DNA of 50,667 nucleotides, taken from positions 1 to 50,667 of the forward strand of contig CATLBN010000013.1 in the NCBI GenBank assembly GCA_949878885.1. The letters are read 5' to 3'. The translations under genes and the position numbers were made by a program. The notes below the pieces were generated by a model that made no database searches, was not told the origin of the DNA, and was given only the letters and a program-made list of their open reading frames with translations. This stretch comes from an uncultured Clostridia bacterium. Lineage in GTDB: Bacteria > Bacillota > Clostridia > Christensenellales > Borkfalkiaceae. This document shows, piece by piece, positions 7,038 to 16,128 of this stretch (the stretch's first letter is position 1; each line of letters opens with the position of its first letter).

Positions 7038-8111
7038 ATGTCTAAAACCGTGGTGGTGGGTATGAGCGGCGGAGTGGATTCCGCCGTTGCCGCGCTGATT
7101 CTTAAAAACGAAGGTTACAACGTAATAGGTCTTTTTATGATGAATTGGGAGGAAACTTCTTCCCAAGGCGTTTGCAATGCCGACGGAGATTTTTCCGACG
7201 TACGCCGCGTTTGTTCGCAGCTGAACATACCTTACTATTCAGTAAATTTTGCCGAAAAGTACCGCGAACGCGTTTTTGAATATTTTTTGCGCGAATACGC
7301 CGCAGGCAGAACACCCAACCCCGACGTTTTGTGTAACCGCGAAATTAAGTTCGGCCCGTTCCGCGATTACGCTTTGAGTATGGGCGCCGATTTGGTTGCC
7401 ACAGGACATTACTGCGGAGTGGAACACGCCGGCGGAGTTAACAGACTTTTGAAAGCAAAAGACGCAAACAAAGACCAAACTTACTTTTTAAACCAAGTGC
7501 GCGAAAGCCAGCTTGACCGCGTTGTTTTTCCGCTTGCCGATTTAAATAAAGCCCAAGTGCGGCAAATTGCCGAAGACAACAATCTTTACAACGCTAAAAA
7601 GAAGGATTCTACGGGCATATGTTTTATAGGCGAGCGCAACTTCCGTAAATTTCTGCAAGAATATTTACCGGCACAGCCCGGTAAAATAATTACCTTAGAC
7701 GGACAACCCGTAGGCGAACATATAGGTCTTATGTACTACACTTTGGGGCAGCGCAAGGGATTGGATTTGGGCGGCAAACGCGGCGAAGAAGGCAGATGGT
7801 TCGTTGTTAAAAAAGACGTTAAAAACAACGTTTTGTACGTATCTCACGGTGACGAAACGCCGCTTTATTCACGCGCGTGCAAAGTTTCCGACTTAAATTG
7901 GATAGGATATATCCCCCAACGAACGTTTTTTTGCACGGCAAAATTCCGTTACCGTCAACCCGAACAAATAGTTAAAGTTACAGTAGACGGCGACAGCGCC
8001 GCCGTTGAATTCGACCAACCCCAGCGCGCCGTAACCGAAGGGCAGTACGCCGTGTTTTACGACGAAACCGCCTGTATTGGCGGAGGCGTTATAGAAGAAG
8101 TAATTTTTTAA
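7038..8111 (+). CDS. mnmA: tRNA-specific 2-thiouridylase MnmA, 357 aa
   Basis: MnmA puts sulfur on U34 of the Lys, Glu and Gln tRNAs, using ATP to adenylate the base. The PP-loop SGGVDS is at residues ~10-15. The two catalytic Cys are in DVLCNREIKFG (~99) and GICFIGER (~195). Length is normal. The frame opens further upstream, but family alignment and the site CGGAG before the ATG at 7038 (MSKTVVVG) fix the start. It is the first core gene beyond the tRNA-Arg junction, is monocistronic and ends in a strong terminator. Confidence 0.95.
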   Translation: MSKTVVVGMSGGVDSAVAALILKNEGYNVIGLFMMNWEETSSQGVCNADGDFSDVRRVCSQLNIPYYSVNFAEKYRERVFEYFLREYAAGRTPNPDVLCNREIKFGPFRDYALSMGADLVATGHYCGVEHAGGVNRLLKAKDANKDQTYFLNQVRESQLDRVVFPLADLNKAQVRQIAEDNNLYNAKKKDSTGICFIGERNFRKFLQEYLPAQPGKIITLDGQPVGEHIGLMYYTLGQRKGLDLGGKRGEEGRWFVVKKDVKNNVLYVSHGDETPLYSRACKVSDLNWIGYIPQRTFFCTAKFRYRQPEQIVKVTVDGDSAAVEFDQPQRAVTEGQYAVFYDETACIGGGVIEEVIF

Positions 8112-8122
8112 ATTATATTTTT

Positions 8123-8163
8123 AAAGCCCGCGGACGCTGAGTTTACGTCCGCGGGCTTTTTTA
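8123..8163 (+). terminator. mnmA terminator
   Basis: A 14-bp GC-rich stem AAAGCCCGCGGACG (8123-8136) pairs with its complement (8146-8159) and is followed by a T-run. Confidence 0.9.
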
Positions 8164-8179
8164 ATTTGGTTTTTTACAG

Positions 8180-8467
8180 TTACTCATTAAAACAGATTTT
8201 CTCATTATCCGATTCCGTTTTCCCGTTACACAGCTTTTCCTCTTTTTTTAACTTTTCTATTTTTTTATTTAAATATATCAATATTAAAATACATACGGTT
8301 ATTCCGAAAGCGGATAAGCCTAAAATAACCAACCCTATATACCACAGTTCGGGTTTTGCAATCATAAAAATTATTGAACCTACAGCGGTAATTATGGGCG
8401 CGGCAATCAAAAATTTGTATCTGTCTTTGCTGTATTCATATACTTCCGAACCGTATTTCTTCTTCAT
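8180..8467 (-). CDS. small two-helix membrane protein, 95 aa
   Basis: This is an unrecognised protein with two clear hydrophobic segments (residues ~19-37 and ~43-66), a charged N-terminus and a Lys/Glu-rich tail. It follows the M42 peptidase gene by 14 nt and probably shares its transcript. It has no motif suggesting an activity. Confidence 0.65.
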   Translation of the reverse strand: MKKKYGSEVYEYSKDRYKFLIAAPIITAVGSIIFMIAKPELWYIGLVILGLSAFGITVCILILIYLNKKIEKLKKEEKLCNGKTESDNEKICFNE

Positions 8468-8481
8468 AATTACAGCACCCC

Positions 8482-9543
8482 TTAAAATTCTTTAATAATT
8501 TTTTCCGTAAGCGATTTGCAGAGCGCAACGCCTAAGTTTACGTTGCTTTCCACGTCTTCCATTACCGCAATACCGTTAAACGTATGTATATATCTTACGG
8601 GAATGCCCGAAACGATAACGGGCGTTCCGCCGTTTGCCGAAATTATATAAGCGCCGTTGTTACCGCCTCCCGACCGCACCGCCATTTGCACTTTAATATT
8701 GTTTTCCGCCGCAACCTTGCGCGTGTAAGCGGTAAATCTTGGAGTACAAATAACGGTAGCGTCCATATGTCTTAACATTACGCCGCCCCTAAGCGCGTCC
8801 TGAACCATATAGGAAGGCGCGGAAGTATCGTCGGCAGGGCAGCCCTCAAAACAAATCGCGGCCGCAGGTTTAACACGGTACATTGCAGCCGCAATTCCGC
8901 GCTCGCCTACCTCCTCTTGTGAAGATACAACCCCTACTATGTCTAGATTAAGCGGCATATCTTTTAATTTGTTCATTGTAATAAGCATAGCAGCAACGCC
9001 CAATCTGTCGTCAAAAGCCTTGCCCTGCATAACGCCGTGCCGCTTGTCGTACTCAAACGGAGAAAGCGGCACCACGGGCGCGCCTACTTCCACGCCGAAT
9101 TCAACCGCCTGTTTATCGTTTACCGCTCCTATATCTATAAATAAATTATTATAGCTAAGCGGCGCATTGCGCTGTTCCGCAGTCATTAAATGCGGCGGCA
9201 TTGCACCGATTACCCCGCTGATATAGCCCGTTTTAGTGTAAATCTGCACCTTTGACGACGGCAGCGACTTTTCGTTCCAGCCGCCTATCGGAATAAATCT
9301 CAACGTGCCGTCGGGCTTTATTGCCTGCACCATAAAACCCACCTCGTCGGAGTGCGCGTCAAGCATTAATACGGCGCGTCCGCCTTTGTTGAAGCGAGGC
9401 TTTATATACAGATTGCGCATACTGTCCTCGTCAAAATCGGCAAAATCTTTGCAGTATTCCCGCGCGATTTCAAGCACCTCGTCTTCAAATCCCGAAGCTC
9501 CGCGCGCATTGCACAACTTTTCTATAAGTTCCAAATCCTTCAT
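8482..9543 (-). CDS. M42 family aminopeptidase, 353 aa
   Basis: This is a dinuclear-metal aminopeptidase or deblocking peptidase of the M42 family (the FrvX/PepA-like tetrahedral cytosolic enzymes). The metal and catalytic motifs are in order: DAHSDEVG (~residues 62-69), KAFDDR with the bridging Asp (~175-180), SQEEVGERG with the catalytic Glu pair (~208-216), an acidic CFEG, and RYIHT with the last His (~320). The length is typical. It removes residues from short peptides during protein turnover. The ATG start gives the expected N-terminus beginning at the first helix. Confidence 0.9.
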   Translation of the reverse strand: MKDLELIEKLCNARGASGFEDEVLEIAREYCKDFADFDEDSMRNLYIKPRFNKGGRAVLMLDAHSDEVGFMVQAIKPDGTLRFIPIGGWNEKSLPSSKVQIYTKTGYISGVIGAMPPHLMTAEQRNAPLSYNNLFIDIGAVNDKQAVEFGVEVGAPVVPLSPFEYDKRHGVMQGKAFDDRLGVAAMLITMNKLKDMPLNLDIVGVVSSQEEVGERGIAAAMYRVKPAAAICFEGCPADDTSAPSYMVQDALRGGVMLRHMDATVICTPRFTAYTRKVAAENNIKVQMAVRSGGGNNGAYIISANGGTPVIVSGIPVRYIHTFNGIAVMEDVESNVNLGVALCKSLTEKIIKEF

Positions 9544-9585
9544 AATTACCTCTTATTATTACGGCTGTTTGCATTGCCGCTTAAT

Positions 9586-10629
9586 TTAAACGGCCTGCGG
9601 CATTTTTGCGTGTCCGCCTTTTAACTCTTTTTCTATACCGCTGCAAATTTCCTGCAGTTCTTCTTCTGTTTCGGCAATTTCAACGCCGTCCAAAATGTTC
9701 TGCAATTTATATTCTTCGCTTAAATATTTTATAGTTTGATAGCCTATAACCGCCGTAAGCACGCCGTTAGTAAGCCCCTGAACGGACGAATCTACTATAA
9801 CGGAAATTGCCGAACCCAAAATAGGAATGCCTTTAACAACGTCGCCCATCGTTTTTACTATGCTGTTGCCTATTTTAACCGTGCCCAATCCGTAAGCTAT
9901 AAGCGAATTTTGCAGCACTCTTGCAAAAATGCGCACAAGCTTTGGGTCGGACGGACGGAAGCCGTACAAAAACACCAAATCTTTAACAAGCTGCAAGTTT
10001 AAAAACGCAACAAGCAAAGCGTCTACTTTATCGGTTTGCGAAAGCGCCGAATACATTGCCGAACGCATAGCCGTTTTGTTTATAAGCGACTTTGCAGATT
10101 TTTTTACCGAACCCGTGTACAGTTCCGTAAGCGCCTGTTTAACGCTCTCCTCGTCGTTGCCGTGCAGGGCTATCGCCAAACTTCCGACAACTTCGGAATC
10201 GTACCAGCCTACGCCTTCTACGCTTGAAGTAAGCTCAATAATTTTGTTTGCAATATCGTGGCGCACTTTTTTATTGTGCTTTTGCGCATCGCGTGCGGTT
10301 TTTGCGTTTACGTTAACTTCAAAGTAACCCGTTTTAAGAATTTTAACAAGCGGAACTATAAAAAAAGCTATGTACAATCCAAGGCACAAAAGCCCCACGC
10401 CCACGCCCACGCCTATGCGCACGCGCTGGTCTGTAAATATATCCACTATTTTCATAGTAACAATAAACATACACGCCGCCATTAGCACGCCTATGGTAGA
10501 GGCGATAAGCCTGAGTGCGATTTTTGCGCCGCGCACGTTTTGACGCTTGGTGTATTTTTGTTCGTATTCGTAAATAGTAAGCTTTTCGGGCTGAGTAAGC
10601 TCTGCTTGCTTCTTGGTTTTTTTAGCCAT
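9586..10629 (-). CDS. membrane protein with a DUF697/YcjF-like C-terminal part, 347 aa
   Basis: A basic N-terminus is followed by two transmembrane helices (about residues 40-62 and 74-95) and a long helical cytoplasmic part. Near the end a Gly-rich, small-residue stretch (GIPILGSAISVIVDSS, then a tract ending TAVIGYQTIKYL) resembles the DUF697/YcjF tail. The assignment is tentative. The open frame extends 63 nt upstream, but the ATG at 10629 (MAKKTKK) has AAAGG at the right distance. It follows rsmI by 67 nt on the same strand. Role unknown. Confidence 0.65.
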   Translation of the reverse strand: MAKKTKKQAELTQPEKLTIYEYEQKYTKRQNVRGAKIALRLIASTIGVLMAACMFIVTMKIVDIFTDQRVRIGVGVGVGLLCLGLYIAFFIVPLVKILKTGYFEVNVNAKTARDAQKHNKKVRHDIANKIIELTSSVEGVGWYDSEVVGSLAIALHGNDEESVKQALTELYTGSVKKSAKSLINKTAMRSAMYSALSQTDKVDALLVAFLNLQLVKDLVFLYGFRPSDPKLVRIFARVLQNSLIAYGLGTVKIGNSIVKTMGDVVKGIPILGSAISVIVDSSVQGLTNGVLTAVIGYQTIKYLSEEYKLQNILDGVEIAETEEELQEICSGIEKELKGGHAKMPQAV

Positions 10630-10696
10630 AATTTTTTTACCTTTATAATTATTATTTAAAATACTCTCCTGCCGCGTAAAGCGGAAGTTCAAAACG

Positions 10697-11497
10697 TTAT
10701 AAATCTATTGAAAATTTATACATCTCCGACTTTGATACGCCCCTGTCCTTAGCCGCCTGCTTTATAGCGTCTTTTTTATCCATTCCACCCGCCATATATT
10801 GCAGTATATGCTCTTTTTCCGACAAAGCGTTTAAAGCGTTTTCGCACTTTCCGCCTTCTACTATAAGTACGTATTCTCCGCGTTTTTCGCCTTTAAGACC
10901 TTGCGACAAATCAAAGTATTCGGCTTGCTCGTGCAGTTTGGTAATTTCACGCACTGCGCAGGCGCGTCTTTCGCCGAAAACTTCGTAAATAGCGCATATA
11001 TGGCGGTCTACGTCTTGCGGAGCCACGTGAAATATTAAAGTTACGTCCAAATTTTTATATTTTTTAAGCAACTCGCGGCGCTCTCCCTGCTTATCGGGAA
11101 GAAAGCCTATAAACGCAAATTTATCTGCCGGAAACGCGGAAAGCACCAGCGCCGACAGCGCGGCGTTTGCGCCCGGAATTACCGTAAACGGCACGCCTTC
11201 GCGCCTTAATTTTTCGCAGACGATATTGCCGGGGTCGGAAACTACGGGCATACCCGCGTCGGATATAACCGCTATCTCTTTACCCTCGCGCGAAGCGGAA
11301 ATTATTTTTTCCGCCGCTTCGTTTTCGTTGAATTTATGGCAGGCGTAAAGCGGTTTTTTAATACCGTAAGCGTTTAAAAGCTTTAAAGAATGACGGGTAT
11401 CTTCGCAAAATATAATATCTGCCTTCTGCAAAGTTTCTACAGCGCGGTAAGTTATATCTTTTAAATTGCCTATAGGCGTTGCAACAAAATATATCAT
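10697..11497 (-). CDS. rsmI: 16S rRNA (cytidine-1402-2'-O)-methyltransferase RsmI, 266 aa
   Basis: RsmI methylates the 2'-O of C1402 in the ribosomal decoding centre using SAM. It is a tetrapyrrole-methylase-fold protein. The N-terminal ATPIGNL, the FCEDTR loop, SDAGMPVVSDPG (~residues 80-91) and PGANAAL are diagnostic. The position beside trmN6 in a tmk-holB-ricT cluster matches the Bacillus yabC context, here with an ABC exporter inserted between. It starts 6 nt after the ABC gene. Confidence 0.93.
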   Translation of the reverse strand: MIYFVATPIGNLKDITYRAVETLQKADIIFCEDTRHSLKLLNAYGIKKPLYACHKFNENEAAEKIISASREGKEIAVISDAGMPVVSDPGNIVCEKLRREGVPFTVIPGANAALSALVLSAFPADKFAFIGFLPDKQGERRELLKKYKNLDVTLIFHVAPQDVDRHICAIYEVFGERRACAVREITKLHEQAEYFDLSQGLKGEKRGEYVLIVEGGKCENALNALSEKEHILQYMAGGMDKKDAIKQAAKDRGVSKSEMYKFSIDL

Positions 11498-11503
11498 AAC
11501 AGT

Positions 11504-13243
11504 TTATTTTACGTCTTCAAACTTATATTCGTACAAGTGCCTGTACACTCCGTTTTTTTCCATAAGTTCGTCGTGCGTTCCGCGCTCGGCTATTCCTTCT
11601 TTTGTAACCACTATTATTTCGTCGGCGTTTTTAACTGTGGACAGCCTGTGTGCGACGACAAGCGTTGTTCTGCCTTCGGAAAGTCTGAAAAGCGCGTTTT
11701 GAATTTGCGTTTCGGTTGCGTTATCCAATGCGGAAGTTGCTTCGTCCAAAATAAGCACGGGCGGATTTTTCAAAAACGCCCTGGCTATGGAAACTCTCTG
11801 CTTCTGTCCGCCGGAAAGCTTTACGCCGCGCTCGCCCACGTTTGTATCGTAACCCTGCGGCAGCGATAAAATATAGTCGTGTATGTTGGCTTTTTTTGCG
11901 GCTTCGTATATTTGCTCGTCCGTAGCGTTAAAATCTCCGTAAGCAATGTTTTCGCGTATTGTACCGTTAAACAAAAAAACGTCTTGCTGCACAATTCCTA
12001 TATTCTTTCTCAGCTCCGAACGTTTAAGCGACTGTACGGGGTATCCGTCTATGGTTATCGAGCCGCCGTCAATTTCGTAAAAACGCGGTATCAAATGGCA
12101 AATTGTTGTTTTGCCTCCGCCCGAAGGTCCCACAAGGGCAACTGTTTTACCTGCCTCTATCTTCATTGAAAAGCCGCTTATAACGCTGCGTTCGCCGTCG
12201 CCGTCGTAACCGAACGTTACGTTGTCGAAAATTATTTCGCCTTTCAGCTTTTGCGGAACTATCGCGTTGTCGCTTTCGGCTTCGGGCGGTAAATCCATAA
12301 TTTCGCAGAACCTTTTAAACCCCGTCATTCCCTCCTGAATCTGCTCGAAAAAGTTTACCAAAGTTCTTATAGGGGTAATCAATGCTGAAATGTACAGCAC
12401 AAAAGCGGCAAATTCTCCTGCGTCGATTTTATTATAATAAAAAAACAATCCGCCTGCAAGTATTACGGCAAAATATAAAAAATCTATGAAAAACGTCATA
12501 GACGAATGGAACTGACCCATAACTTTGTACTGCTTGCTTTTTGCGCGCACAAATTCGCGGTTGCCCTGTTCGAATTTGTCCTTTTCGTGTTCTTCGGCGG
12601 CGTACGCGCGTGAAACGCGCATTCCCGATACGGCGCTTTCTATATCTGCGTTTATGCCTGCTTGAGCTACGCGCACTTCCGAAAACACTTTAATCATACG
12701 CTTGCGCAGCACAACGGCGCAAATTACTATTACGGGAATGCAAGCAAACACTATAAGCGCCAGATAAACGTTTATGCACACAAGCATAATAAATGCGCCT
12801 ATAATGGTTACAAGTGATAAAAACAAGTCCTCGGGACCGTGATGCGCAAGTTCGGAAATTTCAAACAAATCGTTTGTCATTCTGCTCATAATTGCGCCCG
12901 TTTTGTTGCCGTCGAAATAAGAAAAGGGCAGTTTTTGAAGTTGTCCGAACAATTCGCGCCGCATATCCGACTGAATGCGCACGCCCACAACGTGCCCCCA
13001 ATATTGCAAAACAAAATTTAAAACGGCTTTAATAACATAAAACGCCAAAAGCAGCCCAAGCGCTATAAGCAAATTGTATAAAAGCTTATTGGGAACGTAA
13101 TTGTTGATTATTTCTTTTGTAACATAGGGATAAACAAGATTAAACACCGAAATTACAAACGCGCAAAGCATATCCGTAAAAAACAACGCCTTGTGCGGTT
13201 TGTAATATTTTGCAAATCTTTTTATATAACTTTTTCTTTCCAT
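11504..13243 (-). CDS. ABC exporter, fused TMD-NBD half-transporter, 579 aa
   Basis: The N-terminal ~310 residues hold six transmembrane helices of an ABC exporter type I domain. The C-terminal nucleotide-binding domain has Walker A GPSGGGKTT (~371), signature LSGGQKQR (~477), Walker B VLILDEATSALD (~495) and the switch His in VVAHRLST. It most likely works as an MsbA/BmrA-like homodimer exporting lipid or drug. The substrate cannot be told from sequence. It lies between trmN6 (15 nt) and rsmI (6 nt) in one leftward transcript. Confidence 0.9.
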   Translation of the reverse strand: MERKSYIKRFAKYYKPHKALFFTDMLCAFVISVFNLVYPYVTKEIINNYVPNKLLYNLLIALGLLLAFYVIKAVLNFVLQYWGHVVGVRIQSDMRRELFGQLQKLPFSYFDGNKTGAIMSRMTNDLFEISELAHHGPEDLFLSLVTIIGAFIMLVCINVYLALIVFACIPVIVICAVVLRKRMIKVFSEVRVAQAGINADIESAVSGMRVSRAYAAEEHEKDKFEQGNREFVRAKSKQYKVMGQFHSSMTFFIDFLYFAVILAGGLFFYYNKIDAGEFAAFVLYISALITPIRTLVNFFEQIQEGMTGFKRFCEIMDLPPEAESDNAIVPQKLKGEIIFDNVTFGYDGDGERSVISGFSMKIEAGKTVALVGPSGGGKTTICHLIPRFYEIDGGSITIDGYPVQSLKRSELRKNIGIVQQDVFLFNGTIRENIAYGDFNATDEQIYEAAKKANIHDYILSLPQGYDTNVGERGVKLSGGQKQRVSIARAFLKNPPVLILDEATSALDNATETQIQNALFRLSEGRTTLVVAHRLSTVKNADEIIVVTKEGIAERGTHDELMEKNGVYRHLYEYKFEDVK

Positions 13244-13258
13244 AATTCAAATGCCGCG

Positions 13259-13927
13259 TCAATTTACCGCCGCCGGTAAAATCTCCACACCCTCTTTTCC
13301 GCCTTTTACCGCTTCCGCCATTATTAGATAGGGCTTTGCGTTAGCCCTGCCCGATACAAATTGAATACGCTTTGGCTCTAAATTGCGCAACTTTAAACCG
13401 TAAATTAGTTCCGCCGCCCTGTCCGCGCGGTTTAAAATTGCAATTCTTCCGCCGAATTTCAGCGTTCTTGCCGCCGCGTCCAAAATTTCGGACAAAGTAA
13501 GCGTTATTTCTTTGCGGCATATCGCTTTTTCGTACGAACAGTTATCGAATCCGCCGCGCTCGTAAGGCGGATTGCAAAGTATTAAAGAAAACCGCTCGTT
13601 ATATTCTTTGCCTATATCCTGCAATCTGCAGCACACGGTATCGCAGCAAAACCCGTTCATTTCCGCCGTACGCTTAGACATATCCGAAAGCGAGCTTTGC
13701 ATTTCAAACAGTGTAAGCCGCGAAATTACGGGATTAAGACAGGCAAAATGAAAACCTACAACTCCGCTGCCGGCGCAAAAATCCGCAACGTCGTCTTTGC
13801 ATTTTGCGCGCGCAAACTTGGACAGTAAAATACTGTCCGAAGTAAAGCGGTATAAATTAACGTTTTGTATAATTTTTTTATCCCCGAAAAAATCTTCGAG
13901 AACCTCGCCTTCTTTTAAAAAACTCAA
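13259..13927 (-). CDS. trmN6: tRNA1(Val) N6-adenine methyltransferase-like protein (TrmN6/YabB), 222 aa
   Basis: This is a Rossmann SAM methyltransferase with ADFCAGSGVVG (motif I, ~residues 48-58) and catalytic NPPY (~118), which acts on adenine N6. The family modifies A37 of tRNA-Val. Synteny with ricT, holB and tmk supports the YabB identity. The start appears to be TTG (13925-13927), because no suitable ATG exists and family members begin close to this point. The ribosome binding site is weak. Confidence 0.88.
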   Translation of the reverse strand: MSFLKEGEVLEDFFGDKKIIQNVNLYRFTSDSILLSKFARAKCKDDVADFCAGSGVVGFHFACLNPVISRLTLFEMQSSLSDMSKRTAEMNGFCCDTVCCRLQDIGKEYNERFSLILCNPPYERGGFDNCSYEKAICRKEITLTLSEILDAAARTLKFGGRIAILNRADRAAELIYGLKLRNLEPKRIQFVSGRANAKPYLIMAEAVKGGKEGVEILPAAVN

Positions 13928-13944
13928 AACCGGTACCGATTTAT

Positions 13945-13979
13945 TTTAAAAAGAAAAGCGGAGCTGTTACCCTCCGCTT
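13945..13979 (-). terminator. terminator of the ferredoxin transcript
   Basis: AAGCGGAG (13956-13963) pairs with CTCCGCTT (13972-13979) around an 8-nt loop. On the minus strand it is followed by TTCTTTTT. It separates the ferredoxin from trmN6. Confidence 0.75.
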
Positions 13980-13998
13980 CCCCGCTTAGCATTAAGAA

Positions 13999-14172
13999 TT
14001 ACTCTGCCGTATGAATTGCGCCGGTGGGGCAAACGTCCTCGCAAGCGCCGCAGTCGATGCAAACGTCGGGATCGACTACATATTTATCTGCGCCCTCTGA
14101 AATAGCTTCAACGGGGCAGGTTCCCGCGCAAGCGCCGCAGCTTACGCACTCGTCCGTAATGATGTGTGCCAT
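13999..14172 (-). CDS. 2[4Fe-4S] ferredoxin, 57 aa
   Basis: This small protein begins MAHIITDECVSCGACAGTC. It has two CxxCxxCxxxCP clusters (CVSCGACAGTCP and CIDCGACEDVCP), the classic clostridial ferredoxin, a low-potential electron carrier. The start is supported by GGAGG 9 nt upstream of the ATG. It sits between ricT and trmN6, a place not occupied by a ferredoxin in Bacillus. RicT belongs to a Ric complex that carries Fe-S clusters in Bacillus, so the neighbour may matter, but a general ferredoxin role is equally likely. Confidence 0.95.
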   Translation of the reverse strand: MAHIITDECVSCGACAGTCPVEAISEGADKYVVDPDVCIDCGACEDVCPTGAIHTAE

Positions 14173-14266
14173 AAATATCCTCCAATATTTTATAGGTTTA
14201 GTAAACCGTATTATACCATATAATTCCGTAACTGTAAAGAGGTTAAATTGATTTTTTATTAGAAAA

Positions 14267-15163
14267 TCAATCCAGAATTTCCTTTAATGCGGGGTCCGCG
14301 GCTTCGTCGCCGTCGTCGGTTTCGTCCTTGCCTTCTTTTACCTGTTTACAGCATTTAAATTTAAGTTCGTCCACGCCGAAATCTTTAAACGACACAACGT
14401 CTTTCTGCTTGTCCTCTATTTTCACGCGGACCTGCATTTTAAGCATATTTATATTAACAACCGTGCCCTTGCCTTCCGGCGTGCCCACCTCGCTGCCTAT
14501 TTTGGGCACGCGCTTGCACGCGTCGGAATAATAATCGTTTTCATAAGACAAACAGCACATCAATCTTCCGCACAAACCGGAAATTTTGCCAGGATTAAGC
14601 GAAAGACCTTGGTTTTTTGCCATTTTAATAGAAACTTTATTTATATTGGGCATACAGCTTGAACAGCAGCACTCCCTGCCGCAAGGCGCAAGGCCGCCCA
14701 AAAGTTTAATTTCGTCGCGTATTCCCACTTGACGCAGTTCTATGCGCATTCTGAATACGGAAGATAAATCTTTAACGAGTTCGCGGAAATCCACGCGCTG
14801 CGGAGAAGAATAGTAAAATACGGCTTTTGCTCCGTCGAACGCAAACTCGCAATCTATAAGCTTCATTTCCAAATTGTGCTTTTCTATTTTCTCGCGCACA
14901 ATTTTCATAGCTCCGTCTTTTTTTTCAATATTTTTACGGTGCGTTTCCTCGTCGCGCTGGTTTGCCGTACGGATTATGGGTTTTAACGGCATAACAACGG
15001 CGCTGTCCTCAACTTCGGCAAACGGAATAACCACCGTTGCGTATTCCACCCCGCGCGAAGTTTCAACAATTACGCCCGTTCCTTCTTTATATTTTTCTTT
15101 ACCCGGCGCAAAATAATATACTTTGCCGCCCTCTTTAAAACTAACGCCTGTAATTTTTATCAT
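14267..15163 (-). CDS. ricT: PSP1 domain protein RicT (YaaT), 298 aa
   Basis: The PSP1 C-terminal domain contains the conserved Cys-rich segments CGRECCCSSCMP (~residues 158-169) and GLCGRLMCCLSYE. In Bacillus subtilis RicT acts with RicA and RicF to steer RNase Y processing and affects sporulation and competence. The holB-ricT order is conserved there. The protein has a typical PSP1 core plus an acidic C-terminal tail. It starts 55 nt after holB. Confidence 0.92.
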   Translation of the reverse strand: MIKITGVSFKEGGKVYYFAPGKEKYKEGTGVIVETSRGVEYATVVIPFAEVEDSAVVMPLKPIIRTANQRDEETHRKNIEKKDGAMKIVREKIEKHNLEMKLIDCEFAFDGAKAVFYYSSPQRVDFRELVKDLSSVFRMRIELRQVGIRDEIKLLGGLAPCGRECCCSSCMPNINKVSIKMAKNQGLSLNPGKISGLCGRLMCCLSYENDYYSDACKRVPKIGSEVGTPEGKGTVVNINMLKMQVRVKIEDKQKDVVSFKDFGVDELKFKCCKQVKEGKDETDDGDEAADPALKEILD

Positions 15164-15218
15164 TTTCTTTCCTTACGTTTTACGGAAGCAATTTCCGTTT
15201 AAATCGATTATTGCTTTT

Positions 15219-16127
15219 TTAAGAACTTTTTATAACGCGGCCGTACTTAGATACGCTAAGCATAAAGTTATACAAAAGCCCGTGAAAATACGCGTTGAAT
15301 TTAAGCTGTTCGTTAGCTTCGTTTAAGCTTTCAATCGCATAAATGAGCGCAGCTTTCGGGTGAACCGCCGCAGCGCCCTCTCCCTTTGTAAGCGCGTCAA
15401 AGTATATTCCGCGCATACAGTCCAAAAGTTCCTGCTTTTCTTTAAAATCGCCGTATTTTGCCGCAACTTCGCCTATTTCGCCCACGCTTGTTACCGCACA
15501 AATTTCCCTTGCGGCAGCTTCTACTTTGCCGTAAAATCCGCCTTCCGCAATATCTTCCGCCGCGCCTAAAATTCCGTTTGCCGCACGCGCCGCGGCGACG
15601 TTTATTTCTCTGTGTCCGCGCCGTTCCAACGCATTGAATATTTCCGCTTCCGAAAACGGCGGAATTTCCAAAATTTTAACCCTTGAACGCACCGTATCCA
15701 AAACGGGCGCAAGCGATGCGGCGCCAAGCAGAAAATGCACGCCTTCAAGCGGTTCTTCCAAAGTTTTTAAAAACTTGTTTTGAAGCAGAGCCGAAGCCTG
15801 TTCAAAACCGCATATAACAAAAAGTTTTTTATCTCCCTCTACGGGACGCAGCGAACTGTTTTCTATAATTTCCGCAACCGCGTCCGCCGTAAGCTTTTTG
15901 CCGTCTTCGGGATACAATGCAAAATCCGCAAAGCTTTCCTTCTGTATTCTGTTGTAAATTGCCGTGCCCTCTTTTGCGCCGAAAAACTCGCAGGCAAATA
16001 TTTTAAGCGCGGCTTTTAAATTTTTAACGTCGGAAAAGCGCAGCAAATAAGCGTGCGAAAGCCTGCCGCTTTCTTTGTCGGATTCAAAAATTTTATATGC
16101 AGTTGTATTGGTTAAAAGCTGTTTCAC
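15219..16127 (-). CDS. holB: DNA polymerase III subunit delta' HolB, 302 aa
   Basis: This clamp-loader subunit has an AAA+ fold without a working Walker A, as is normal for delta'. The markers are SHAYLLRF near residue 24, KTLEEPLEGVHFLL (~120-133, sensor-like) and TVRSRVKIL (~145-153). It partners DnaX and HolA in loading the DnaN clamp. Its start is one base beyond the tmk stop, so the two are probably co-translated. Confidence 0.9.
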   Translation of the reverse strand: MKQLLTNTTAYKIFESDKESGRLSHAYLLRFSDVKNLKAALKIFACEFFGAKEGTAIYNRIQKESFADFALYPEDGKKLTADAVAEIIENSSLRPVEGDKKLFVICGFEQASALLQNKFLKTLEEPLEGVHFLLGAASLAPVLDTVRSRVKILEIPPFSEAEIFNALERRGHREINVAAARAANGILGAAEDIAEGGFYGKVEAAAREICAVTSVGEIGEVAAKYGDFKEKQELLDCMRGIYFDALTKGEGAAAVHPKAALIYAIESLNEANEQLKFNAYFHGLLYNFMLSVSKYGRVIKSS

Positions 16128-16128
16128 T

